From contig JAJQJQ010000024.1 of NCBI GenBank assembly GCA_028622995.1, positions 2,356,001 to 2,420,000 on the forward strand: a stretch of DNA of 64,000 nt. Reading direction: 5' to 3'. Origin of the DNA: Panagrolaimus kolymaensis. Its lineage: Eukaryota > Nematoda > Chromadorea > Rhabditida > Panagrolaimidae. A program made the translations under genes and the position numbers. Each line of letters opens with the position of its first letter. Position 1 is the first letter of the stretch. This document shows, one piece after another, positions 1 through 10,889 of the stretch. The notes under the pieces are model-generated. The model had not been told where the DNA came from, searched no databases, and saw only the letters and a list, made by a program, of their open reading frames with translations.

Positions 1-2052
1 TTTTTCCCTTTGAAATAAAAAAATGCCATAATTGACGACATTAGTTTTTATTTATTTTGGTAGCTGTAGTGAGAGTAGGTACATAGTAGATAGACACCAC
101 AAAAAAGAGGATGATGAAAAGAAAAAGTACTATTTTTAAAACTTAAATGTTTGGTGACGGCTATTAAAAAAAATGAGTGAGTGGATATTATCTTCCAAAG
201 TTTTTAAAAAAAATATTTTTCATGTTTTTTTTTCACTCTAAAAAATGTTGCTCATCCTCCTTCCTAGTTTTGGGACCTAGGATGGATGTGTCATTCATTA
301 TATTAAAAAAAAAAGAGATAAAAATAAATGAAAAGCCAAAGTATAAAAAAAAAAGTTATGTTATTAAAGTATTTTTTTTTCTTTTTTTCTTTGCACGTTG
401 AAGGTCAATGAGCATGAAAGAAAAGAATTATGACGAAAGCAAATGTTTTTGGGTAATAGTAAAACTGAAGATAAAATTTAAATAAAAAAGGAAGTTTTTT
501 GCTGGGAGTAAAAATAAAATTATGAAGTTTTGGTGGTGGAAGTAAAAACTGGATTTAATAATATCAATTTGGACTAAACATAAATCAAAATCAAAGCTTA
601 TCATCTAATATTTAAAAACTGTAACAAGCCATTAATGTCGGAGTAAAAAATTTCGAAGGTTTAAAAATTTTATAATTGGATTAAAAACTGAATTTTTTCA
701 CTAAACATATTAACTTTAATGATGAAAAATTAGGATGATAAAAATTTTAAAGAATCAAATATTTTAAACTGTCATGTAATAGAGATAGGGAATTTAAAAA
801 GTTTATGAAACAATTTTTAAACTTAATTTTTTTCGTGATTTTGAAAAAAATATTGTTTTGAATTTTCTGATTTTTTTTTTAACTGACACCAATGAGAACG
901 CCATTACCTTATTGTTATATTTTAGACTATAAACTGATAGTAACATTCTTGCTCAAAGAAAGAAATATTATAGCACAAAAAGAAAAATGTCTTTGATTTG
1001 GAAAAATTTTTTAAAACTGAACACTTCAAAGTCACAAAATTTTGGTTTTTAATCATAATTAAAAAATTAAACTGATTCTTACAACATTTGTTTGGACAAA
1101 AAATTTTTACAAAAATATAAAACTGCGTTCATCAAAAGTGTACCAACAACCCGTAACCATAAATTCGATGAAAGAGAAGAAAAAAAAGAAAGTAAAACTG
1201 TAGCTTCGCATCATCCAATTTTTTTGACTTGAGTTTACAATAATAGCTCCTAAATAAATGAATAAATATATGCAATTTTTCTTTTCAATGTCCAACTAAC
1301 AACTCATGACCTGAAATACTAATACTCTTTTGATGAAAAGTTAAGTTCTTTTTTTAGAAATTTATTTATTTTTATACCAACAATAAGAATACAAACTTAA
1401 GCGAAAAAAAAGAGAAGAAAATAATAAAAGGAAAATATAAAATGTTGCAATAAAAATGCATAAATAAGAAGTTCAAAAAAAAATGGATGAAAAGAATTGG
1501 AAAAAAGAAAACAATGAAGTCACTTTTATTTTTTTATCCACGTTTTTATAAGAAAAATAAATAAACAAGATCATTTTCAGAGAAAATTTGGAAATATATG
1601 TATTTTTTTTAATGTTTGAATTTAGAATAACCTAAAAATAGATAATAACTCTTTTGTAACTAAAGATCTTATTTTTTAGTTTTGTTAGAAATTTTTTGTA
1701 ATAATTAACTCAATGAAATTGGGTTTATGGAATTTTCATGGTTTAATTTTTGTGAAATTATCCAAGATTATCGAGGTTTCAAATCCTTTAGAAATGTTTA
1801 CCTAAAAACATGAGAAAAATATTTTGGCCATGCGAGACGATTGAACGCATTTTTTGCATTCATTCAAAAAAGTGTTTGCAAACAAGACTTTTCCAAAAAA
1901 ATTACGAAGCATCAAAAGTTTTGAGAAAATTTTAATCAAAAAAAAAATTAGCATAACTTTATTTATCATTTTTCAACGTTTATCATTCGTTGTTTTATCG
2001 AAATGATAATAATCATTCAATTACTCATTCATCAACTGGAACAGCAAACAAA
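1..2052. other. Intergenic, AAACTG-rich
   Basis: No gene is supported here; the open frames are short and A/T-homopolymer driven. The part from about 461 to 1200 holds eleven or so copies of an ACTG core preceded by an A-run (AAACTG-like), spaced about 50-110 bp; see the findings. The last part is the presumed promoter of the kinase gene. Confidence 0.5.
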
Positions 2053-3565
2053 ATGGTCGCTTCTTCTGTTTGCTCCGTATCAAAAGGTTTGGAATTTTTT
2101 TGCTGCAAATTTTTTTTTGTTACTTTTATTATTTTTTTTAGAAGGAAGTACTCAACTGACAACAGAAAAAATGATTTTAACAACTGCTATTGAACAACAA
2201 GAAACTTTAACAAACAACAAAGATCGATTGCCAGCTGTTAATGAATGTGTTTATAAACGATATCTCGTCAGACAAGTCATTGGTGAAGGTGGTTATGGTA
2301 CTGTGCTTTCTGTCATCGATATTCAAACAAAGAAAAATTATGCAATCAAAACAGAAAAATATAGTCGTTCCATGCTTCATGTTGAAGTTTCTGTTCTTCG
2401 TGCTGCTCGTGATCAACGTTGTAAACATTTTGCAAAAATTATTGACCAGGTAATGCTTTGTAGCTTTTCTGTGATGCTTGTTTCATGTCTTATGTATCGA
2501 TTTTGTTATACTAACCTTCAATTTTTCAGGGTTCTATCAAACGTGAATATGTTTTTATTGTCATGACTCTTCTTGGTCGAGATTTGAACAAACTTCGAAA
2601 CCATCAACCTCAACGACATTTCAGTCCTCCAACTGCCATTCGAGTAGCTTCACAAACTCTTGAGGCTATAAAAGAACTTCATTCACTTGGTTTTCTTTCT
2701 CGCGATATCAAACCTGGAAATTTTGTCATTGGAAGAGGTGAAGATAATAAGACTATCTTCTTAATCGACTTTGGATTATCACGAAAATTTGTCACAAAGG
2801 TAAGGATATTTCACCATGGCTTTTACATTTCATCTTCGCTTTGTTTTAGACTGGTTCTGTAATGCCTTCACGTGGCGAAATGGGATGGCGTGGAACTGCT
2901 CGTTATGGTTCTTTACAAGCTCATATTCGACAAGATTTGGGAAGAAAAGATGATATCGAATCTTGGCTTTACATGAGCATTGAACTTTACAAAGGAACAT
3001 TACCATGGAGACTTATTGTTGGTGAGTTTGTTTTTCGACTCAATAATGGGTTATAAATTTTGAATGTTGCTTGTGAATGTACCTGTTTGCAGCTTTTACT
3101 CCTTTATATGGGAAGTATGTACTAAAAGGCTATTTCTGTTGAGAATGTAAAGCACATGTTTAAAGTGCTTCGTTAGCTTATGAGAGACTTAGATTTTAAA
3201 CCATACACATATATCGCGTTACATCTTTACTAAACCAACTTTCTTTTTCAGATCGTGCTCAAATTCGTCTCTTCAAACTTGAACATCGCAAAAATCATCG
3301 AAGTCACTTATTTGAAAACTGTCCACCTGAATATGATGAATTTTTAAAACAAATTGATTCATGGCAATTCGAAGATGAACCAAAATATGATGATTTTCTT
3401 CTAACACTCAAATCAATGTTTAATGCATATTCAACCGTTCGAAACGCTTATATTCCATATGATTGGGAAGATACTCAACAAAGAAATCCTATGGTTGAAA
3501 GTGATCGAGCTCAACGTCGTTATGGTGGTGGATCATATGAACCTAGTATGGAAAATTGTGACTGA
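2053..3565 (+). CDS. Casein kinase 1 / tau-tubulin kinase-like protein kinase
   Basis: Exons 2053-2086, 2142-2449, 2530-2799, 2850-3021 and 3252-3565 join in phase to 365 aa. The glycine loop is GEGGYGTV, the catalytic lysine is in YAIKTE, the catalytic loop is SRDIKPGN (HRD appears as SRD), the metal-binding motif is DFG, and GTARYGSLQAH with LGRKDDIES is the CK1/TTBK activation-segment signature. The family transfers phosphate to Ser/Thr of protein substrates; nematodes carry many small kinase-only paralogues, often germline expressed, and this one has almost no tail beyond the kinase fold. The start is uncertain: ATG 2171 (344 aa) lies just after a T-run/AG acceptor and could be the start if that acceptor is used for trans-splicing; ATG 2053 needs the 55-bp first intron but is also in frame. 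AATAAA-like signals lie near 3676. Confidence 0.9.
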
Positions 3566-3787
3566 ATGAAATCATCATTGAATGTGTATAATTGATCCAA
3601 AACTGATAGAATATTTATTATAAACTGATTATTTTGTAAATGTAAAATTGTAAAAGTTTGTATGTGAAATGTTTATAAATAAATAAATGACTTTTACAAA
3701 TGTTTCAAATTTTTACGGTTTATATATTTTTTGATACTTTTTACGATGATTGCTTGTTGGCCGATTAAAAAGTCCAAAAGATTTGGG

Positions 3788-4995
3788 TTACAAAATTTGT
3801 TGTTGTTGTTGATGTGTAAAAGAAGGTATTTCTCTAATTGCCACAACCATCGAAGAGTTTACTGCTTTGAGTTTTTCATTTACTTCTGCTTTAAATGGAT
3901 TGGTTTCTTCCAATCTATGATCTCCAAGGAAAGTAAAATCGATTTCTGCGTCTAATTCGACGTGTTTCTTAAAACATTTACATATTAAATATTTCGAAGC
4001 AGTAATATCAAAGAAGCTTACCATGAGAAATTCTGCCATTTCAGTTGGATCTAAATCATTTTTATCGAAACATAAAAGTTGTATGCGTTTAAATTTTCGG
4101 TTTCGTTCTAACGAAATTAAGTTTTTCAATGTTGCTGAAGTTGCATGACAGGTATTGATGCTATAAAAATGGAAATGGATAAGAAAACTTGTAAATAAAG
4201 ATAGGTGGCGGAAGTGTACCAAAAACTCAAGTTTGATAACTGACTGTAGTGCATTTGCAAATACCTTCATCGGTAGTACCTCTAATTGGAATTTGGAATT
4301 GAACTATCAAACTTACTCAGTTTCAAAAGCATTTGGAATAAGAGCTAATAGTTCTTCAACGGGTGGAGCATTAGTATCTAAATGATTTGGAACATTTATA
4401 CCAAATTTTTCAACGGTTCTAGCTTCAGTCAATTTTTCGAATTCTTTCATTGGGAAATCTGCAAATTTGAGGATTGGATTTCAAAGTTATTTTAAACAAA
4501 AAAATTGTGAATCATGGGAGTTAAAGAAAGGCTCCGTCTAATGAAAAAAACAGTCACTAATTCTCAGATAAAAATTTCTTTAAATCCCTTACTTATCATT
4601 AAAATCCAATCAATAACTTTTGCTGTAAATCGAATAATTTTTGAGACTATCGAAGCAAACTTTTCATAATCATTGATATCACAAAGTAGCTCTTCCGTAA
4701 CCCAAACATTATTTAATTTTTCCCAGAATGTATGATCTTGTGGAATCGTAAGGGAATAATAATTCGAAATATTTTTAAACGAAGAAATAGAAAAATCAAA
4801 TTTATGTTCCAAACAACTAACAAATAATTTATCGATGATAATTAAAGGTTTTTTAACAAAAAAATATTTACAACTATTATGAAGCTTTTTTAATATTTGA
4901 GCATTGGAATTTTGAAGGATATGAATAATTATTTCTGATGGAAATGGAAATGATTGAGATTTTGGATTATCGAATGTTGAATTCGTGGTGGCCAT
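3788..4995 (-). CDS. F-box-like nematode protein
   Basis: Transcribed right to left with exons 4593-4995, 4317-4458 and 3788-4160; the joins keep phase and give 305 aa. Residues about 15-55 (FPFPSEIIIHILQN, then a CKYFF segment) fit the degenerate F-box of nematode expansion proteins, in which the F-box binds Skp1 of an SCF ubiquitin ligase and the rest selects a target. No C-terminal domain is recognised. The last exon could carry one more intron: a 57-nt stretch starting with GTAAGC and ending TTTTAAG keeps frame whether removed or retained. It is convergent with the kinase gene and divergent from the coiled-coil gene. The F-box assignment rests on a weak, familiar-looking pattern; gene structure is firmer than function. 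Confidence 0.7.
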
Positions 4996-5592
4996 TTTTT
5001 AGAAGAAAATAATGTGAATCTGTACAAAAAAGTATTAGAGGCAAATATTACAGAAAAGCAGCACCTATCTTGGTAAATGCTTTTTGGAAGAAATAAATAA
5101 AATTAAAAAATTTGTTGTTTGTCAAAAACTCAAAAATAAGCAAAAGCAGAACCAGAAATTCACCATTATCTAAAAAATAACAAAAGAAAGTTTATAATCA
5201 ATTTATTTGTTTTCATTAAACTCAAAGCTTCAACAAATAAAAGTTTTTCGATGAAATTTTTTATGCCACCGCCACCGATGGTTTTCATGGGCGCACGCAA
5301 TATGCATTTATTGATTCACCGCCACCATTTTCCCCTTTATTTGACTTTTTTTTTTTGCAATTGCTTTTGCTTCTTGCTGCTGTCTTTCTTTTCACCAATT
5401 TTTTAGAGCTAAAAATAAATTAAAACTTTCTAATAATTGTTAATTTATCATTATTGTTAATGGTAAGGTTTTACACGGTCACATGTGATTGAACTAATTG
5501 CATCGTAAACTTTTTAGCATTTTTTGTGTTATTTGTGAATGTACATATTCTTTTCAACTTGATTATTCATTCAATAATTTCTTATTTTACTT
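4996..5592. promoter_or_regulatory. Divergent intergenic region
   Basis: About 600 bp between two divergently transcribed genes, so it should contain both promoters. It has CCGCCACC-type clusters near 5267 and 5319, and T-runs; no specific factor site can be named. Confidence 0.4.
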
Positions 5593-7773
5593 ATGTCAAA
5601 GAAAAATAATCGTTATCATAATAAGAAACCGCCAGCTATTCCAAGCATTCTTAAAGAAGAAAAAGAAGCTCAAACTAATGAACTTATAGGATGTTTATTA
5701 AATATTTCATTAGCGGATAATGATGCAGGAAATGTCCCAACTACTTCAACTAGGTATGGTTGATCTCTTTAGAATATATATATAACTTCTCGGCGTTTGT
5801 GGTTTTGCCAGATCCATGCACCATTACACGTGTATGTGGCAACAACTAAAAAGCAAATTCCTAAGCTAAATTAACAAACACATTGTTGATGCAAAACTCC
5901 CTTTTTTTACTTATCTTCGTTATTTTTAACTAAATTTGTTTATTTTTAGTCCACAAGATCTCACGAAAGAACAACTTATTGCCCGCCTAATTTGTTCACA
6001 ATCTCTTTGTAAACGGTTTCAGAATCTCTTAGTGAAAGAACAAAATGGTCGGGATAAAGATCGAGAAGCTTTTCAGCAGCTCTTTCATAACGTTAAAGTT
6101 TTACTGTATGTAAAAACGTTTCTTCTTTTATCACTCTTTTACATACATGTCCATATTTTTTAGACATGACCATCGACATGCTTACAGTATCATTAAAGGA
6201 TCCCTTACTGATTCAGCTATTGCTTTTGTGAATAGAAGAGAAGAACTTCGACAAAAGATTGAAAGGGTTAGTTTTTTTTTGTAATATTCAAAATGGCTTT
6301 ATTCATTCTTGTCGTTATATTATAGTATCAAGAAATGTGCCAAAAAGAAAAACGTGAAATGAAGGATGCTCTTGCCCGTAATGATGTAACTGTATTAAAA
6401 GCTAGTGTAAACATTTCCCTTTTTATATTCTGTAAATAATCTCCACCCTTTAAGGCTGCAATTGATTCAACCAAAAATGAAATTACGAGGGTTTTAGATT
6501 TAGCTGATAAAGCAAGAGAAGAAGCCCAAAACACGAAAAAAGAAAAGAAATTTCTTGAAAAGCAAAACAAAGAATTGGTGGAAAAACAAAATAAGAAATA
6601 TGTAACTTCTGAAACTTATTGCCCAAAATGTAGTGCGACTAAGCAATGCTTAAATGAAATAATGGATGAAACTAAAAAGCTTAGAATTGATAATGCTTCC
6701 CTCGACAAGGAAAACAGACAAGTAAACGTTTTTCTTTTCGTTTATGTTCTCGTACATGAATACCTTTTCTTTTTTAGATAAAAAATCAGAAAAACTGTAT
6801 TGAAACGCTTTATAATGATCTCAAAAGGAACGTTGATAAAATCGTGTATGAAAGAGATATTTACAAGAAGGACGACAAAATTTTACGGGAGCAATTGACC
6901 AAAGCAAAGAAAGCTTTATCAGAAACTTCGAATTCTCCTAATCGAAATTCCAAGGTACTTGAATCTTTGATTTCTCCTGCTAGACTTGAAAATAGCCCAA
7001 TATCACAATTACAAGTTGGCAAAGATACTCCTACAAAAGTGGCAGATAAATCTCCAACACCTCCGGAAAGGATTCCATCCCAAAATCATATCATTGAAAA
7101 CCCAAGTGAAATTGTTCCTAAGAAGCGTGTCAATGGTGAAAGGAAGAGCCGAGAAGATGGTGAAGTTACTACGCCTGAAGATGATGCTCCATCGCCATCA
7201 GTAAAATTGAATGATCGCAAAAGACCTTTATCACCTAAATCAATGAAACAAGAAAAACCAAAGCAGCAAGATACGTATTATATTATCAATGATCGTGAAA
7301 AACCTGGGAAGATGCTTAAAAAAGAAGAACCACGTCCATTAAGTTTACTAGAAGTACAACCATCAGCATCCTTTCCACCACCACCAATGATTTCAGCTCG
7401 TCATCAATCCCCTCCATATCGTTATGGTAATAATCCATCATATTATCCTCCACCTCATGGACAAGGTTATTATGATGATCATCGAATGATGCAACAACAA
7501 CACCACCAACGACCTCAACCAAATTATCCTCATCCCCATTATGCTCAACAGCATCCAAGACAAATGGTAAATCCATATTCTGATTATCCCCCTCAATATG
7601 CTTTTCGCCAACCCATGCCTTCACCAAATAATCATCATTATCGTCCAGCTGTAAATGGTGGTCCTGCTCCATGGCATGATGTTGGTCAAAGCAATCATCA
7701 TCAGCAACATCCTCCACAACAACAACAAAATCATCAAAATCCAAGAGGTGAAAGTTGGACGGGTTGGAGATAA
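5593..7773 (+). CDS. Unrecognised coiled-coil protein with Pro/Gln/His-rich tail
   Basis: Exons 5593-5753, 5950-6105, 6164-6266, 6326-6406, 6455-6721 and 6778-7773 join in phase to 587 aa. I do not recognise the family. Residues about 60-320 are charged and heptad-like (many E/K/Q/L), so a long coiled coil is likely; a CPKC...C segment inside it (near 6621) is the only cysteine cluster and is too small for a standard zinc finger. The tail (from about 7030) is low complexity: Ser/Pro with several SP/TP sites, then Pro/His/Tyr/Gln-rich runs ending in GESWTGWR. That layout is common in scaffold and RNA-associated proteins, but this is inference. The fourth donor (6406) was chosen because the other nearby GT gives a stop. 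Confidence 0.8.
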
Positions 7774-8082
7774 TTTTATGGTTTATGGTTGTTACTACTT
7801 TATTGTTAGTATTCAAAAAGCATAGAAAGAAATGAATATGAAACAAAGCAACGAGAAATGTTCTAAAAGCGACATATTTAAAGAATTTGGATTTTTCTCT
7901 TCCATGGTTTTGTTGTATTTTTAATTTCTCTTTTTTTTGTCAAGTTTACTTGTAAATATTTATTATTGATTCGATTCATACATAATTAATACATACAAAT
8001 TATTTAATTTCAGGATCCTTTGATTTCTCATTTTTCGTTTTTGTTTTTTGTTGTAATTAATAAACTTTGTCGTATTTTTGTT
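7774..8082. other. Convergent 3' intergenic region
   Basis: Space between the coiled-coil gene and the FKBP gene, which point at each other. It holds only the two 3' UTRs; nothing else is seen. Confidence 0.4.
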
Positions 8083-9284
8083 TTAAAGTTCCTCTTTTTT
8101 CTCAGCTTTGTCAAGTTTAAATAATTCAACATCAAAATATAACCACGAATTTCCTGGAATATGTGGAGGTCGACCATTTTCTCCATATCCAGCTTCAGGA
8201 GGAATAACTAATTTTCGTCTTTCACCTTCGCACATTCCCTTCATAGCTCGATCCATGCCTTCAATAACTTGACCATGACCAAGTTTAAAAACAAATGGTT
8301 TTCCACGGGAATGGCTTGAATCAATAAATTTTCCATCTTGTAAATGTAAAACATAATGTTGATGAATGGTATCACCGGGTTCAGCTTTAATACATTCATC
8401 TTCAGAAATAGCATGAGTTATTTCAATATTAAGCCCATCATCTTCCATCCATTTTTCTCCAGGATTTGGACGGAAAATGGATTTCAATTCAACAAAATAA
8501 TTCATTACTTCGCCATCTGAAACTCCACGAGGTCGTTCATCTTCATCCACAGCTTCAGCAGGGATAATGACTCGACGTTGTTCACCTTCACACATATTTC
8601 GCATTGCTACAAAATAGAATTTTTTTGCAAAGAATTATTTATTTGGATATGGTAAAACTAACCTGTATCCATAGCTCTCATAGCTTGAGCTTGTCCAAGA
8701 ATAAATTTAAAACTAAAAATTATGTATGTATGCTTTTATGTTTTTTTTGGAGGACAATGAATATAATAAATTCTTACGGTTGCTTTCCAAAATTAGATCC
8801 AACAACATTACCATCTTTATCAGTAAGTTTATAATATTGTTGAATATGGTCACCAGATTGAGAACGAATTTTACATTTGGATTCTATAATTATTATGTAT
8901 GAATTTTACTCGACTTTAAAAACAGGGGTTTTAGGGCTTTAAAAAATAAGAATTTAAAAATCCCGTTTGGTAATTCTTAAATCCCTAAAAGTAAAGAATA
9001 GCTATGTTATGATTTATAAAGGCAAGTAAACATCGTAATTGGAGATAACTATTTCTATTTTTTAATTTTCTCTAACTTTTCTTAACTTCAAATTCTATGG
9101 TTATCATTAAAGCTACAAGTCACTCCACCGTTTTTTGGCCTCTCTACTTACCAGGGATTTTTTTAATTACTTCTATTTCAACTCCATCTTCTTCCGACCA
9201 TGTTCGTTCATCGCTTTCTCGTTGACTCAATGATTGTTGAATTAAAATACTCAAAAATAAAAAAATAAGTACCAAAGTTTTCAT
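8083..9284 (-). CDS. ER peptidyl-prolyl isomerase, two FKBP domains
   Basis: Exons 9152-9284, 8778-8883, 8663-8712 and 8083-8606 join in phase to 270 aa. A signal peptide ([20 protein letters not shown]) is followed by two FK506-binding domains: a diverged first one (residues about 35-140, with GQAQAMRAM and [11 protein letters not shown]) and a well-conserved second one (about 150-260, with [29 protein letters not shown] and YFDVEL). The family catalyses cis-trans proline isomerisation of secreted proteins such as collagens in the ER. The C terminus is KEEL, a KDEL-type retrieval signal, which agrees with ER residence. It resembles the secretory FKBPs of C. elegans (fkb-3/4/5 type); which orthologue it is cannot be decided here. 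The first intron is 268 bp, long for this locus. Confidence 0.93.
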
Positions 9285-9381
9285 GTTTGTTGTTGCTGGA
9301 CCAACAACAATGCCGCCGCCGATAATTTTAACTTTGGTTTTATTACCTAAAAATTATTTTTTACTGTTTAGTTTTTGGAAG

Positions 9382-9390
9382 CAGATAAAG
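9382..9390. repeat. Left target site duplication
   Basis: CAGATAAAG directly abuts the left inverted repeat and is repeated exactly at 10038-10046 after the right one. Confidence 0.85.
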
Positions 9391-9479
9391 GGTCGTTATT
9401 AAAAGGCGTGCCGGTCCGCGTGCCGGTCCAAGCTGCTAAAAGGCGTGCCGGTCCGGCGTGCCGCTCATAATGGCTAAAA
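9391..9479 (+). repeat. Left terminal inverted repeat
   Basis: Reads GGTCGTTA then two GGCGTGCCGGTCC-type units and ends near GGCTAAAA; it is the near-exact reverse complement of the right arm at about 9950-10037. Confidence 0.85.
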
Positions 9480-9949
9480 AACGTGAAGGTCCAAAACTTT
9501 TTTAACAAAAATTTATTATTTAATCTTAATTACAGTTAAATCTCGGTAATTTTTTATCCTTTTTTATCATTGAAATATTTTATCGTTCAAGTACCAAAAA
9601 TATTTTTACTTAAAATAAGTTTTTTTCGCATCCATTCAAGCACCTTTTTTCGCTATTACCGTTTATGTCCATCGGTATTTAAATTTACTAAAATTGTTTC
9701 CATTTTTATAAAAAAAATAAGATAATTTCTTCTCTTAAAGTTAAAAATTCACGATCTTTATTTAACTAATATTTCTCTTATAATCGAGATTTTCATTATT
9801 AATCTGCAATGGAATCCACCGTTTCAATATGTTTTCAAAGGGGAAAATGTATATAAAATGTAAGAAAGGATTGTATTATAATACTAAAAACGATATTGAA
9901 GATGTGTAAAAAAGTTTTTGATAAAAAAAGCTATGTACCTGCATGCCTT

Positions 9950-10037
9950 TTAGCTACAGTGAGCGGCACGCCGGACCGGCACGCCTTTTAGTAGCTTGGG
10001 CCGGCACGCTGGACCGGCACGCCTTTTAGTAACGACC
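9950..10037 (-). repeat. Right terminal inverted repeat
   Basis: Reverse complement of the left arm with a few substitutions, ending in TAACGACC next to the second CAGATAAAG. Confidence 0.85.
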
Positions 10038-10046
10038 CAGATAAAG
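10038..10046. repeat. Right target site duplication
   Basis: Exact second copy of CAGATAAAG; see the left copy at 9382-9390. Confidence 0.85.
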
Positions 10047-10889
10047 TAAGTTTAGACAAAAAATAAAATAATTATAATAAAAATCTTCTTGACACGTGTA
10101 AGAAAAAAAATTAATGGAGAAAAAGAAGGAGAAGACAGACGAGAAAAAAATGGATCAAATTAAATGCGCAAAGGAAAAAAAGTGAAAAAATAGAAAGAAA
10201 ATGAGAGAGACTTTCTTCTCTTTTATTATTTTTATTTCACTATTTTTTTGTTGGATTGGATGAACGTCGTTTTTTTTCCTTTTTCGGTGTTTGAATTTTT
10301 TTTAACATTGACCAACGAAAAACAGAAAAGAAATATACGCCTACAAGGAAGAAAGAAAAGGAAGTAGAAGGTCATCACATCAAAAAAAAATAAAACTTGC
10401 CTTGTCTTAAAAGAAGATGAATAAAATAAAGCCGTTCGTTTTTACATAGTAGATACATTGGCTTTATTAATAATAGTTTTTTTTTATTCTTCAAGGTTAA
10501 ATTTGTGTGAATGATACGTATTTTATTTAGGTTATCAGTAATTAATGGAGTGAAGAAAAAATCGGTCAACAGTCGTTTTTTTTGTTAAGTGTAAAACTGT
10601 TTCACTGTTTTTACTTCCACTTTCGAATATTTCAATAAAAACAAAAGCATCCACTAATAAATAGTTTCAAACAAATTTAAAAAGCATTTATTCAATCTTC
10701 ACAAAAAGTAAAGAAAAAAATAATAAATTCCCATGATCGATCACCAACTTCAAGTGAAACTTTTGAATTTCAGCCTAAAAATTTGCATAAATAAATTTTT
10801 CGTTCATTTTATTATTTGTCTTTGTTGCTTTTTTTCTTCCCAACTTTGAAGAAAGCTGATAACAACAAACTTATTGAATTCATAGAATT
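10047..10889. promoter_or_regulatory. Upstream region of copine gene
   Basis: About 840 bp without a supported gene; A/T-runs and purine-rich GAAAGAAAA tracts. Presumed promoter and 5' leader of the copine gene. Confidence 0.4.

Larger units (their letters stand above)
9391..10037. mobile_element. Non-autonomous DNA transposon (MITE-like)
   Basis: A 647-bp element bounded by inverted repeats of about 88 bp that begin GGTCGTTA and end TAACGACC. Each arm contains two direct subrepeats of the motif AAAAGGCGTGCCGGTCC, so the termini are strikingly GC-rich in an AT-rich locus. The interior is AT-rich with no credible open frame, so it must have been mobilised in trans. Perfect 9-bp duplications (CAGATAAAG) flank it. 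A 9-bp duplication with long inverted repeats is the hallmark of Mutator-like (MULE) elements; hAT elements make 8 bp. It lies upstream of the divergent FKBP and copine genes. The arms differ at only a few positions, suggesting a fairly recent insertion. Confidence 0.88.

Noticed and set aside
461..1202. Ruby-motif (21U piRNA) cluster
   Set aside because: The C. elegans motif is CTGTTTCA; the recurring core here is AAACTG without the TTTCA part, and piRNAs are reported lost outside clade V nematodes.
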